Shown here in pieces: positions 46,427-55,855 of a stretch of DNA of 64,000 nt. Positions within the stretch are counted from its first letter, which is position 1. Each line of letters begins with the position of its first letter. The stretch spans positions 1-64,000 of the forward strand of contig NZ_OMKA01000020.1 of the NCBI RefSeq assembly GCF_900299525.1, read 5' to 3'. The stretch is from Aquimarina sp. Aq78 (lineage in GTDB: Bacteria > Bacteroidota > Bacteroidia > Flavobacteriales > Flavobacteriaceae). The notes beneath the pieces were generated by a model. It was not told the DNA's origin. It did no database searches and was given only the letters and a program-made list of their open reading frames with translations. A program made the translations under genes and the position numbers.

Positions 46427-47707
46427 ATGAAAAATAAAATGAAAAAAGTAAAACAGATCTCTCTTATAATTTTAGCTATTATAATTTGGACAGCATTTAT
46501 CAGCTATGGGTTTATCGATGGTTTTTTATTAAGACCTATTACTTCCAAAAACACTCCGGAGGCGTTTATTGAGGCTACCAAAAACAAAATAGATAATGAG
46601 TTTGTTGGAAATTTTGCAATGACATTAATCGAAGATGGAAAAGTATCAGAAGACTTCTTTTACGCTATTGATCAACCTGTAAATGAGCGCACTATTTTCC
46701 CAGTTGCTTCAGTTAGCAAATGGATTACCTCATTTGGGGTTTTAAAATTGGTAGAGCAAGGTAAATTGGATTTGGATAAACCCATTGACGATTACCTTAC
46801 AAGGTGGCATCTTCCTAAAAGTGAATTTGATAATAAAAAAGTAACCGTTAGAAAATTACTTTCTCATTCATCAGGTTTAGTTGACGACCTCGGCTATAAC
46901 GGTTTTACATCTAATGAAACTATACAAACCATTGAAGAATCATTAACCAAAGCGTCTGATGCACCTTATTCTGAAGGAGTTGCAAAAGTAGGTTATGAAC
47001 CTGGCAGTAAGTATATGTACTCGGGAGCTGGTTATACCATATTACAGTTATTAATTGAAGAAATTACAGATCAATCTTTTCAGGATTATATGACACAAGA
47101 AGTGTTTGAACCTCTGAAAATGGATAATTCTACTTTTGTCCTATCTGAAAAACCAAACCTACAATTAACTCAAATCTTTAAAGAAGACGGTACAAAAAGA
47201 GAATTCAACAAATTTACGGCACTTGCAGCAGCAGCATTAGTCACCTGTACAGAAGATTTATCAAAGTTTTTGTTAGCAAATATTTCTAATAATAATGTTC
47301 TTTCTAAAGAAACCATTACAAAAATGAGTACAGCCGAAACGTTTATAAATGATATTGGTGTTTATGGATTAGGCCCACATCTTTATAGTCAAAATGACCA
47401 GAACTCTAAAATAATAGGACACGATGGAAGTGGAAATAATGCTATTAATACGGCAGCAAGAATTGATCTCAAATCGAAAAATGGAATCATAATTTTAGAA
47501 ACGGGTAATTATAGTTTAGCTTCATCAATAGCAGATGAATGGATTTTTTGGAAATCAGGAATTGCTGACTATGTAGTAATGCAACGTAATAAGTCTTATG
47601 TATTAATCTTATTAATAATGGGTTATATAATTATCATTGTTTTATCAATATTCATAATCCGAAAAAACAATAAACAAAGAAAAGTAGCTGAAGGGAACAA
47701 CACGTAA
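46427..47707 (+). CDS. Serine hydrolase, class C beta-lactamase-like
   Basis: The protein has 426 residues. It has one N-terminal membrane segment (about 8-30) and one at the C-terminus (about 390-415). The beta-lactamase/penicillin-binding fold has SVSK as the S-x-x-K motif (about 94-97), MYSGAGY as the Y-x-x position (about 196-202), and GHDGSG near 331 in place of the third motif. Such proteins act on peptide or ester bonds; resistance cannot be inferred. ATG 46439 (MKKVKQ) is an alternative start. It begins a small plus-strand stretch with a different neighbourhood (DJ-1, GNAT). Confidence 0.82.
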   Translation: MKNKMKKVKQISLIILAIIIWTAFISYGFIDGFLLRPITSKNTPEAFIEATKNKIDNEFVGNFAMTLIEDGKVSEDFFYAIDQPVNERTIFPVASVSKWITSFGVLKLVEQGKLDLDKPIDDYLTRWHLPKSEFDNKKVTVRKLLSHSSGLVDDLGYNGFTSNETIQTIEESLTKASDAPYSEGVAKVGYEPGSKYMYSGAGYTILQLLIEEITDQSFQDYMTQEVFEPLKMDNSTFVLSEKPNLQLTQIFKEDGTKREFNKFTALAAAALVTCTEDLSKFLLANISNNNVLSKETITKMSTAETFINDIGVYGLGPHLYSQNDQNSKIIGHDGSGNNAINTAARIDLKSKNGIIILETGNYSLASSIADEWIFWKSGIADYVVMQRNKSYVLILLIMGYIIIIVLSIFIIRKNNKQRKVAEGNNT

Positions 47708-48118
47708 AAAACATAGCTATTAAAATGAAAAAAATTGGTTCTGTTTTAATCCTAAAAACTAGTGCTTTTTTATATACTACGCTTCATACACAAAGTCATT
47801 GCCTACAATAAAAAATCACTTAGTACATGAGAATCCAAATTTGGTAAATACATTAAACGTTATACAAAAGTTTCAGGAATTGAAATTAATCTATTTCAAT
47901 CTTATTTATACTCCTAAAAATTAAAGAAAAACGAAAATAACTCAATTTCTTAATCTTGATTAAGAAATATCTACTAGTGTCCATATACCTTTGTTTTAAA
48001 TTAGTTTTAACTGGGGAAATAATATAACCTACCATTGATCTAATAAGTTTTAATTATACAAAGCAAAGAAGAAGTAATAAATAATAATCTGCCAACACTA
48101 CAAGAAAAACCGAGATAA
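47708..48118 (+). other. Intergenic region with a possible gene remnant
   Basis: The only open frame is 47725-47811 (28 codons): MKKIGSVLILKTSAFLYTT, like a signal peptide, then HTQSHCLQ and a stop. This could be the start of a broken gene. The rest is AT-rich with nothing recognisable. Confidence 0.4.
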
Positions 48119-48874
48119 ATGAAAAAATTTGGAATTGTAACAACAATAATTCTTGTGACTATACTGATGAGTTGCAATACGGATAAACCAAAACCAAAGG
48201 CCGAAAATCAAGAAACGAATTACACCGAAAAAAAAACAGATCCCCAGGCCAAATACTTAAAACCTTTCAAAGCGGATTTGCCAACAATTGGGCTTTTAAT
48301 GTATGACGGAGTACTTCAAGGTGAAGTCATTGCAACATCTGATGTTTTTGCAAAACCGACCGTAGATGGACAACAAATTTTCAATGTCATTACAATAGCC
48401 GAAACTGAAAATCCAATACTAACAGAAGAAGGAATTAGAATTGTACCTGATTACTCTTTCCAGAATTGTCCGAAACTAACGGCCCTGTTTATACCAAGCG
48501 CCTATGACATGTACGCACAGGTTCATAATAATAAAATTGTGGATTTTATAAAAGAGAAAAATAACGAAACTAAATATATTGTGAGCAATTGCGCTGGAGC
48601 TCAACTAGTCGGTAAGTCTGGAATTGCAGACGGACACAAAATCGTGACATGGATTGGTGGTGGCAAACAATTACAAAAAGATTATCCGAATTTAAAAGTA
48701 CAGAATGATAGTTTAGTAACTTTTGTCGAAGACGGAAAATTCAGCTCCTCAAACGGTAATTTGGCTAGTTATGTTTCTGCATTGAACTTATTAGAAAAAA
48801 TGACCAGTCTCGAACATAGAGAATTCGTCATAAGCTATTTATATCTTGACCGGCTTCAAAATTGGAACAAATAG
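48119..48874 (+). CDS. DJ-1/PfpI family lipoprotein
   Basis: The protein has 251 residues. The N-terminus ends in a lipobox (TILMSC, Cys about 18). The DJ-1/PfpI fold follows: IGLLMYDGVLQGEV near 57-70, and the nucleophile elbow SNCAGAQLVGKSGIADGHKIVTW (Cys about 158), the layout of AraC-type GATase1-like domains. An exported lipid-anchored member is not common. Substrate is unknown. Confidence 0.78.
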   Translation: MKKFGIVTTIILVTILMSCNTDKPKPKAENQETNYTEKKTDPQAKYLKPFKADLPTIGLLMYDGVLQGEVIATSDVFAKPTVDGQQIFNVITIAETENPILTEEGIRIVPDYSFQNCPKLTALFIPSAYDMYAQVHNNKIVDFIKEKNNETKYIVSNCAGAQLVGKSGIADGHKIVTWIGGGKQLQKDYPNLKVQNDSLVTFVEDGKFSSSNGNLASYVSALNLLEKMTSLEHREFVISYLYLDRLQNWNK

Positions 48875-48988
48875 GTACTGCAGACAACAAGAGTGTTTGA
48901 AACGCCCGTTAGTAAGTGCTTAACCAAAAATGTAGTATCTTTTTACACGCTACGTTCCATACACAAACCGCTAGCAACAAATCACGCA

Positions 48989-49513
48989 ATGAACCAAATA
49001 AGACTTGAAAATATTTCAGATGATTATTTTCATCAAACCTGGGAACTCTATGAGAATTCATTTCCTGTAGAAGAGCGAAGAATATTGGATGCTCAGGCTC
49101 GTGTGATGAAGAAATCAAATTATCATTTTGATATCGTGGTTGATGAAAATAAATTGATAGGATTTCTCTTATGGTGGGATTTTGAAACACTTAGATACAT
49201 AGATCATTTTGCAACATCTACAGAACAAAGAAATAAGGGATTCGGAAAATTAATCCTTGAAAACTTTATGAATAGTAATGACAAACCAATTCTGTTAGAG
49301 GTTGAATTGCCTAATACTACTATCAACCAACGTAGAATAAAATTTTATCAAAGAATCGGGTTTAAACTTAATCAACATTATTATGAAGTACCGCCTTCGA
49401 TAGAAGGTCAAAAACCTTTACAATTACTGTTAATGTCGTACCCGACTCTCCTTACGGCAAAAGATGTTGAACAATTTACAAATGTATGTCATCCTGTTAT
49501 TTTCAAGGATTAA
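48989..49513 (+). CDS. GNAT family N-acetyltransferase
   Basis: About 174 residues from ATG 48989 (MNQIRLENISDDYFHQTWEL). The frame is open upstream to 48893, but those 32 codons look non-coding. The acetyl-CoA-binding motif is FATSTEQRNKGFGKLILENF (R-x-x-G-x-G), and YQRIGFKLNQHYYEVP ends the fold. The acceptor substrate is unknown. It follows the DJ-1 gene. Confidence 0.82.
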   Translation: MNQIRLENISDDYFHQTWELYENSFPVEERRILDAQARVMKKSNYHFDIVVDENKLIGFLLWWDFETLRYIDHFATSTEQRNKGFGKLILENFMNSNDKPILLEVELPNTTINQRRIKFYQRIGFKLNQHYYEVPPSIEGQKPLQLLLMSYPTLLTAKDVEQFTNVCHPVIFKD

Positions 49514-49728
49514 AAACAAATTCACTAGGAATTCTGATGAAAATATTATGGTAAAATTAAAGATTTAGACTCAGGCCTGTAGGTTAAAAATTAAGGAAAA
49601 ACGTTAAGTAATTTAATAGTCATAATTCTAGGTTCGAGACTTTACCACAGAAAAGAGATTATTAAAAAATAAAGTACTAAAAGCAACAATATATAGTACT
49701 ATATTAATTTGCTTTCATTCATTGTAAC
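49514..49728. other. Intergenic, nothing recognised
   Basis: AT-rich without a convincing open frame or hairpin. The promoter of the imelysin operon begins just beyond it. Confidence 0.4.
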
Positions 49729-49785
49729 TTATTTAAATTTAATCTAAATAAAATTTGTTTACTTAATTTCTAACATTTAGATTTG
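49729..49785 (+). promoter_or_regulatory. Promoter of the imelysin operon with candidate Fur-like palindrome
   Basis: TTTG at 49754-49757, a 20-base spacer and TAGATTTG at 49778-49785 make a perfect Bacteroidetes promoter. A 23-base imperfect palindrome (TTATTTA at one end, TAAATAA at the other, 49729-49751) lies directly before the -33 box. Also AATCTAAAT (49741-49749) and ATTTAGATT (49775-49783) form a perfect inverted repeat across the promoter. An iron-linked repressor is an inference from the genes. Confidence 0.6.
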
Positions 49786-49819
49786 CTTTCTATTTATAAC
49801 TAGTCTAAATTAATGTGAA

Positions 49820-51019
49820 ATGAAATTTAATGTTCAAGTGATAGCTTTAATGACAGGTGCTATCCTAAGTATTGTAAGTTGTAGCAGCGATGATGATGCT
49901 CCAACTAACGAAACTGTATCAAAATCTTCTGTAATAAAAAACTATGCAAATATTGTATATCAATCCTATAAAGATTCATACGATCGAGCTTTAGAAATGC
50001 AAACTGCTATTAATGCTTTTGCAGATAACCCCACGGAGAATGGGTTTCAGACTGCCAAAAACGCCTGGCTTGCAGCTAGAGAACCTTATGGTCAAACTGA
50101 AGCATATCGAGAATCTAACGGGCCAATAGATGAAGGGAAAACTGAAGGACAACTTAATGCGTGGCCATTAGATGAAAATTATATAGATTATGTTCGTGAT
50201 AATTCTGGAGGTGTTACCTCAGAGGGGCTTATCAACAATACTTCTATTACAATAGATGAAACTGCGCTAATTGGTTTAAATGAAGGAACTGGAGGTAATG
50301 GTGTAATTGATAAAAATATCAGTACTGGTTATCATGCTATTGAATTTTTACTTTGGGGTCAAGATTTTGCAGATCCATCAAATGGGTTATCAGGACAAAG
50401 AGCCTATACAGATTATGTAACAGGTAGTTCTGGAACTAATCAAAATCAAGGTCGAAGAGGTACCTACCTTAAAGTAGTAGCAAGTATTTTGGTTAAAGAT
50501 CTTAAATCTCTTGTCGATACATGGGTAGAAGGAGGCACATATAGAAATACGTTCCTCGCTCTACCGGAAGACGAAGCATTAAAAAACATGATGGCTGGTA
50601 TCTTTTTTATGACAGGAGAAGAATTATCTACAGAAAGAATGGCCGTAGCTGTAGAACAAAATCAAGAAGATGAACACTCTTGTTTTTCAGACAATACACA
50701 TAGAGATATTTATACCAATGCCAAAGGTGTAAATAATGTGTTGTTTGGTGAATATGGAAACATTAGTGGTCCATCCCTATATGACCTAGTAAAACAAGCT
50801 GATTCGGCTCAAGCAGAAAAACTTAAAGTTGCTGCTGCATTATCGATATCAAAAATAAATACAATTCTTGGTAATATTAATGATACCAAAAAGTTTGATC
50901 AACTTATAGAAGAAGAGACATTAACTTCTGGTGGTATTATTATTCAAGCTGTTCTTGCATTAAGAGATCAGGCTAAAGAAATAAGTGCTTCGGCATCAAA
51001 ATTAAACATTACATTATAA
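49820..51019 (+). CDS. Imelysin-family lipoprotein (iron-uptake linked)
   Basis: The protein has 399 residues. Signal with lipobox (SIVSC, Cys about 21). Imelysin/ICMP fold with the G-x-H-x-x-E motif in STGYHAIEFLLWG (about 169-181), an early helix with WLAAREPYGQTEAYR, and late KINTILGNI. Imelysins occur in iron-regulated loci and are thought to bind iron or haem. First gene of the operon imelysin / dihaem oxidoreductase-like / imelysin. Confidence 0.88.
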   Translation: MKFNVQVIALMTGAILSIVSCSSDDDAPTNETVSKSSVIKNYANIVYQSYKDSYDRALEMQTAINAFADNPTENGFQTAKNAWLAAREPYGQTEAYRESNGPIDEGKTEGQLNAWPLDENYIDYVRDNSGGVTSEGLINNTSITIDETALIGLNEGTGGNGVIDKNISTGYHAIEFLLWGQDFADPSNGLSGQRAYTDYVTGSSGTNQNQGRRGTYLKVVASILVKDLKSLVDTWVEGGTYRNTFLALPEDEALKNMMAGIFFMTGEELSTERMAVAVEQNQEDEHSCFSDNTHRDIYTNAKGVNNVLFGEYGNISGPSLYDLVKQADSAQAEKLKVAAALSISKINTILGNINDTKKFDQLIEEETLTSGGIIIQAVLALRDQAKEISASASKLNITL

Positions 51020-51056
51020 GAGCCACTCAATATTAATGCTATTGTTTTGAAAAGTG

Positions 51057-51090
51057 GAAAAGTCCCTCATGCGTATGCATGGGGCTTTTC
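51057..51090 (+). terminator. Terminator-like hairpin after the first imelysin gene
   Basis: Arms GAAAAG-CCC... and ...GGG-CTTTTC with a mismatch or two, followed by TTG. It overlaps the leader of the next gene, so it may cut rather than stop transcription. Confidence 0.5.
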
Positions 51091-51117
51091 TTGTTAAAAA
51101 AACCACACCACTACTTT

Positions 51118-52539
51118 ATGAAAAAAAAGTTTTTATATTATACTCTTTTGAGTTTTTCTCTACTATCTATGTTTGGATGTAATAATGATGATGAATATAC
51201 CGACCCCACTCCAACCAATCGAGCCGTTTATGAGGAAGGAGAAGAGCTTTCGGCAGGTAGACTTACTATTAACTCACAAACCGGTAATGCTTTCGGAAGA
51301 GTAATCCCTGGCCTGTCTGACGAAGAACAAATCGCTTTTGGTATAGGAAATTCCTTATTTAATCAAGCATGGGTATCTTCTCCTGCATCTACTACAGGTA
51401 GAGATGGTTTAGGGCCAACATTTAATAGTAGAGCATGTACCAGTTGTCACAGTAAAGATGGTCGAGGACTCCCTATTACTGAGAATATTTTAGGATCAAA
51501 TGGTTTTTTAATGCGAATAAGTATGCCTGGAGTAGATGAAAATGGAGGGCCAAATCCTGTTATTAACTATGGAACTCAAATACAGGACAAGGCCAATAGT
51601 GGTATTTTACATGAGGCAAAAATACGAGCAACCTATGAGATTATAGAAGGCACATACCCAGATGGAGAAACGTACACACTTCAAAAACCTATATATGAAA
51701 TCTATGATGAGCAGTTTGGATCATTACAAGGCGTATTAACCTCTCCAAGAGTAGGTACTCAAACTATCGGAATGGGATTAATTGATGCTTTATCAGAAGC
51801 CTCAATTTTAGCACATGCCGATGAAAATGATACCAACAATGACGGAATCTCTGGTAAACCTAATTACGTATGGGATGTAAAAGAAAATCAATTAAAACTT
51901 GGCAAATATGGTTGGAAGGCAAATCAACCCTCTTTAGAACAACAAGTTTTTAGTGCGTTTCATGGGGATATGGGCCTTACAACTTCTTTTATTCCAGAAA
52001 ATAATTGCCCAGATACTCAAGTAGATTGTGTAGATGCAGCCAATGGTGGAGAACCAGAAGTAACAGATCTACAATTAGAAAGGGTTGTATTTTATCAAAG
52101 AACTCTAGGTGTTCCGATACGTCGAAATTTTGAAGATGAGAATGTCTTAAAAGGTAAAGTACTTTTTAATGATTTGCAATGTATATCATGCCATCAAACC
52201 AAATTCACAGCAGATAATTCGCCTTCTACCTCATTAATTAAAGGTGTTGTATTCAATCCGTATTCAGATTTTTTATTACATGACATGGGAGAAGCTTTGG
52301 CAGACAACAGATCAGATTTTAAAGCCGACGGAAGAGAATGGAGAACACAGCCTCTTTGGGGTATCGGTCTGATAGAAACTATAAATAACCACACCTTTTT
52401 TCTCCACGATGGTCGTGCAAGAAACGTTGAAGAAGCCATTTTATGGCATGGTGGAGAAGCAGAAAATAGTCTGAATAAATTTAAAAAATTACCTAAGTCA
52501 GAAAGACAAGATCTTATTGCATTTATAAACTCACTATAA
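51118..52539 (+). CDS. Dihaem oxidoreductase-like lipoprotein (DHOR family)
   Basis: About 473 residues from ATG 51118 (MKKKFLYYTLLSFSLL). The longer frame from 51079 overlaps the hairpin and is less likely. Lipobox SMFGC. Two haem-binding C-x-x-C-H motifs: CTSCH (about 106) and CISCH (about 355). GDMGLTTSFIPENNCPDTQ and LWGIGLIETIN fit the thiol-oxidoreductase-like di-haem protein regularly found beside imelysin. Its stop is two bases before the next gene. Confidence 0.87.
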   Translation: MKKKFLYYTLLSFSLLSMFGCNNDDEYTDPTPTNRAVYEEGEELSAGRLTINSQTGNAFGRVIPGLSDEEQIAFGIGNSLFNQAWVSSPASTTGRDGLGPTFNSRACTSCHSKDGRGLPITENILGSNGFLMRISMPGVDENGGPNPVINYGTQIQDKANSGILHEAKIRATYEIIEGTYPDGETYTLQKPIYEIYDEQFGSLQGVLTSPRVGTQTIGMGLIDALSEASILAHADENDTNNDGISGKPNYVWDVKENQLKLGKYGWKANQPSLEQQVFSAFHGDMGLTTSFIPENNCPDTQVDCVDAANGGEPEVTDLQLERVVFYQRTLGVPIRRNFEDENVLKGKVLFNDLQCISCHQTKFTADNSPSTSLIKGVVFNPYSDFLLHDMGEALADNRSDFKADGREWRTQPLWGIGLIETINNHTFFLHDGRARNVEEAILWHGGEAENSLNKFKKLPKSERQDLIAFINSL

Positions 52540-52541
52540 CA

Positions 52542-53648
52542 ATGAAAATATATTTAAAAGTAGCCAGCACTATCATTATTATTCTTTCTGTTCTTGTTAT
52601 CTACTCTTGTAATAGTGATGACAAAAACGCTAATGAGAATCCAGATAGTAAATTTAATACTCCACAAATGTTATCCGATATCACCTCGGATATTATCCTA
52701 CCGTCAATATCATTATTTAAAGATAAAGTAATAGAACTAGAAGAAAGTGTGACCAATTTTACTTCTGATCAATCTGAAGAAAAACTATTAATCGCACAAA
52801 ATAAATGGAAAGAAGCTGCAAAATCTTATGCAAATATATATGTCTTTAATATCGGAAGACCCAAAGAATTATTTATGCATGAATTACTATTTAACTGGCC
52901 TACTTTTACAGAAGCTATAGATAATTCAATCACACAAAATACTGAAATAATTGCAGAATCAATTAGTACCAGAGCAAAAGGACTTACGGGGATTGAATAT
53001 TTATTATTTGCAAATACAGGCACATCTAATGTTGACATATTATCTCTTTTCTCTTCTAACCCAAGAAGAATCGAATACCTAACAAGTATTACAACAAATC
53101 TTAAAGAAAAAGCAATTTTACTTTCAGAAATATGGAATGAAAATGGAGAAAATTATTCGAATACTTTTATAACAAATACTGAAACTGGATTAAATGGTTC
53201 ACTAAATATGATATTTAATGGCATGTTTAATGTTGCAGAAACTATTAAAAAAGCTAAATTAGGAAAGCCTGCAGGTTTAGAAAACACAACAAGTACCAAT
53301 TCTCAGATTCTACAAGCATTTAGAAGTAAAATTTCCCTTGATCTAATTGAAAACAACATTAAAACGATCGAAAGTGTATACTTTATTTCTTCTGGTTTAG
53401 GGATTTCTGATAATGTAGAATTTATTACCAAAAATTCGACTATTAATGATCGTATCAAAACTCAGTTTGGTCTAATTTATACTGCGATAAACAAAATCAC
53501 AGTCCCTTTGCATCTTGCTATAGACCAACAAAAACAACCAGTAGAAGAAGTTTATAACGAAATTAAAACCCTGGTTGTATTGTTAAATAATGATGTCGGA
53601 AGTACATTATCTATTATCATTACCCCTACAGATAATGATGGAGATTAA
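52542..53648 (+). CDS. Second imelysin-family lipoprotein
   Basis: The protein has 368 residues. Lipobox VIYSC (Cys about 23). The fold contains GLTGIEYLLFANTGT (about 145-160), in which the histidine of the G-x-H-x-x-E motif is replaced, plus WKEAAKSYANIYVFN. It lies two bases after the dihaem gene and is closed by a hairpin. The missing His suggests a different metal site from the first imelysin. Confidence 0.8.
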   Translation: MKIYLKVASTIIIILSVLVIYSCNSDDKNANENPDSKFNTPQMLSDITSDIILPSISLFKDKVIELEESVTNFTSDQSEEKLLIAQNKWKEAAKSYANIYVFNIGRPKELFMHELLFNWPTFTEAIDNSITQNTEIIAESISTRAKGLTGIEYLLFANTGTSNVDILSLFSSNPRRIEYLTSITTNLKEKAILLSEIWNENGENYSNTFITNTETGLNGSLNMIFNGMFNVAETIKKAKLGKPAGLENTTSTNSQILQAFRSKISLDLIENNIKTIESVYFISSGLGISDNVEFITKNSTINDRIKTQFGLIYTAINKITVPLHLAIDQQKQPVEEVYNEIKTLVVLLNNDVGSTLSIIITPTDNDGD

Positions 53649-53668
53649 TTCACATCAATATCCAAATA

Positions 53669-53704
53669 AGCAGGCCTCATTCTACGTATAGAATAAGGCC
53701 TGCT
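53669..53704. terminator. Terminator-like hairpin after the imelysin operon
   Basis: AGCAGGCCT...AGGCCTGCT arms, with ATTCTA/TAGAAT pairing inside and a short loop. There is no T-run on the plus strand, so termination is likely but not proven. It is also downstream of the convergent 53746 gene. Confidence 0.6.
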
Positions 53705-53745
53705 AAACTCAACCCACTAACTAAACTAATAAATAACTAAACTTG

Positions 53746-54156
53746 TTATTGCATCATTTTTTTGGACAGTTCTTGTAACTGTGCAGATTTTTTCTGCATA
53801 TAATCGCTTAGTTTTTTTACATCATCTGCAGAAAGATTCCCCATTACTTCCTGAGCTTGTGTTCCTAATTTTTGTCCTTGTTCTCCAAGAGAAGCGAAAG
53901 CTGTCATATCCTTACTTTCTACTGCTTTTTTATACTCTTCGATATAAGCTTCATAAGAGTTCACATACTCCTGAACTTTTTTGTCACTAAAATTAGGCAC
54001 TCCGTTAGCAGATTGTGAGGAAGTATTCTCTTCTGTTTTTTCTTCAACTTTTTCTACTTCGTCTTTAGAAACTGATGTATCTGATTTAGTTTCACTCTTA
54101 CATGATACTGCTAGTATCGCTATTACTAATGAAAGATTTAAGATTACTTTTTTCAT
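53746..54156 (-). CDS. Small lipoprotein of unknown function
   Basis: The protein has 136 residues. Lipobox LAVSC (Cys about 19) is followed by an acidic linker rich in E, K and S (20-55), then a helical domain with YVNSYEAYIEEYKKAVESKD and LGTQAQEVMGNLSADDVKKL. No family is assigned. A palindrome overlaps its probable promoter. Confidence 0.7.
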   Translation of the reverse strand: MKKVILNLSLVIAILAVSCKSETKSDTSVSKDEVEKVEEKTEENTSSQSANGVPNFSDKKVQEYVNSYEAYIEEYKKAVESKDMTAFASLGEQGQKLGTQAQEVMGNLSADDVKKLSDYMQKKSAQLQELSKKMMQ

Positions 54157-54219
54157 GATTTATTTATGTGTTAATTATTTATGATTTTTTATTCATATTG
54201 ATAACACAAATTTGATGTA

Positions 54220-54237
54220 TTTGGCAGGGTTGCCAAA
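54220..54237. promoter_or_regulatory. Perfect palindrome upstream of the 54156 lipoprotein gene
   Basis: TTTGGCA-GGGT-TGCCAAA is a perfect 7+4+7 inverted repeat. On the minus strand its TTTG lies 19 bases before CAAATTTG, seven of eight matches to TAnnTTTG. A bound protein would cover the -33 box. A short ACCCTG-AAAA-CAGGGT hairpin lies at 54262-54277. Confidence 0.5.
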
Positions 54238-54408
54238 CACCCTTTTCAGTGAAAAAAGAACACCCTGAAAACAGGGTATTCAAATAGTAATCATAAATAG
54301 ATTCTGAGATAAGAAGAAACAGAACTTTTAATCTCTTCTTTTATATTAACTGTATATATTATACATTTATAATCTTACAACATAACACCTCTCTATAAAT
54401 TAAGATTT

Positions 54409-54912
54409 ATGACAATACAAGACATCATCAATTGGTTTGCAAATAATCCAAATCTTATACTTGGTTACTTTGCAGTTATTATTGCTATATCTTTACTAGG
54501 CTTAATGTTTGTAAATCAAAGAAATTTTCGATCTCCTGTAAATTATTTTTATGGAGTCTTAGTATATGCAGTAACTATTCCTGGATTATTGGCTCTAATT
54601 ATTGTTTTGTATAGTTTTTTCTTCTTAAAAACTAATCTACTACAGGTAAATGTATTGGCTTATTTTGTTCCTGTTGTTTCTATGTTTGTCACCTTATTTA
54701 TTATTAATAAAACGGTACCTATGTCTAGAATTCCGGGTTTTGAAAAACTTTCTGGATTATTTATCATCGTTGCTATAACTTTTATCATTACGTATATATT
54801 GCAACGTATGTTTTTTGGAGTTTTCTTTGTTGGAAGATTTCAATATTTGCTATTATTCTTCCTTGCATTACTTCTTATTCTAAGAATCGCCTGGAAAAAA
54901 ATCATAAAATAA
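54409..54912 (+). CDS. Multi-pass membrane protein of unknown family
   Basis: The protein has 167 residues with about five hydrophobic helices (16-35, 48-70, 82-100, 110-130 and 140-160). The short loops carry few charges; NQRNFRSPVNYFYGV and PMSRIPGFEKLSG are the only polar stretches. It is too small and simple to assign. It is monocistronic as far as can be seen, and convergent with the ABC operon. Confidence 0.6.
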   Translation: MTIQDIINWFANNPNLILGYFAVIIAISLLGLMFVNQRNFRSPVNYFYGVLVYAVTIPGLLALIIVLYSFFFLKTNLLQVNVLAYFVPVVSMFVTLFIINKTVPMSRIPGFEKLSGLFIIVAITFIITYILQRMFFGVFFVGRFQYLLLFFLALLLILRIAWKKIIK

Positions 54913-55022
54913 TCAACCTGAGAGATAAGCCTACAGGCAAGCTTTGAGCTGTTTGATTTAAGATCCCTTTAGATAGTAAAACAAGTTCAACGCGCAGGGT
55001 TAGATGTTGATTAGCAAAATTA

Positions 55023-55850
55023 TTATGAGTTAAGCATAGTTGCCTTTATTTGTTTAACAATTTCAATATGATCCAGTCCAAAATCTTTCCAGGCAAGATT
55101 TAGCTCTTTCATATCAAAATGCTTGACAATAGTTCCATAATCAGTACGTTTTCCATCGATGGTAGGGTAACCAATTACATAAATACTATCTGCCAGTTCT
55201 ACGGCCAGTTCTATATCATGTGTCGAATAAATAATCGTATTAAATTCGTGTGTAGATGTAATCAGGTTAAATGCATTTTTAACATCTTCAATATTCCCAA
55301 CATCAAGACCCGAAAAAGGTTCGTCTAAAACCATATAATGACCAGAACATAGTATCTGTTCGATTATTGCTGTACGCTGTCTCTGTCCTCCTGATAGCTC
55401 ACAAGGATATTGGTCTTTTACTTTTTCTAAGCCCCAATCAGACAGGTAACTCATAATTTTAGTATGCTTTTCTTCTTTAGAAATATCCTTTTTACGAAGT
55501 GCAAACAGTAATGCCTGATACACCGTTTTGTTTCTAAACAAGGTATATTTTTGATCTACAAAACCAATATCTCCTTCATGTACTTCTTTGGCATCATTTT
55601 CTGAATCTGTTTCGGTATCGGCAATCAGTATTTTTCCTGTAGTTGGTTTGATCAAGCCTGTCATCGCTCTAAATAATGTAGATTTACCTCGACCAGAACG
55701 CCCTACAAAAGCAATAACCTGACCAGTAATATTGTTTTCCCGAACAACATCTTTTTCTACAAAATTAATATCCTTTATTACAGTTTTATCACCATAAGCG
55801 ACACTTAATTTTTCTACATACAATAATGTATTATGCGTACTATAGTTCAT
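55023..55850 (-). CDS. ABC transporter ATP-binding protein
   Basis: The protein has 275 residues. Walker A GRSGRGKST (about 50-58), Q-loop FVDQ, signature LSGGQRQR (about 153-160), Walker B YMVLDEPF and H-loop STHD are all intact. The NitT/TauT-type layout fits the permease encoded five bases upstream. Last gene of the cluster. The ATPase should be active. Confidence 0.92.
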   Translation of the reverse strand: MNYSTHNTLLYVEKLSVAYGDKTVIKDINFVEKDVVRENNITGQVIAFVGRSGRGKSTLFRAMTGLIKPTTGKILIADTETDSENDAKEVHEGDIGFVDQKYTLFRNKTVYQALLFALRKKDISKEEKHTKIMSYLSDWGLEKVKDQYPCELSGGQRQRTAIIEQILCSGHYMVLDEPFSGLDVGNIEDVKNAFNLITSTHEFNTIIYSTHDIELAVELADSIYVIGYPTIDGKRTDYGTIVKHFDMKELNLAWKDFGLDHIEIVKQIKATMLNS

Positions 55851-55855
55851 TCTAC

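Noticed and set aside
47725-47811. 28-codon ORF with signal-like sequence
   Set aside because: Too short and isolated; kept only as a possible remnant of a gene.
48893-48988. N-terminal extension of the GNAT protein
   Set aside because: The 32 extra residues do not resemble the fold; the start at 48989 fits the family.
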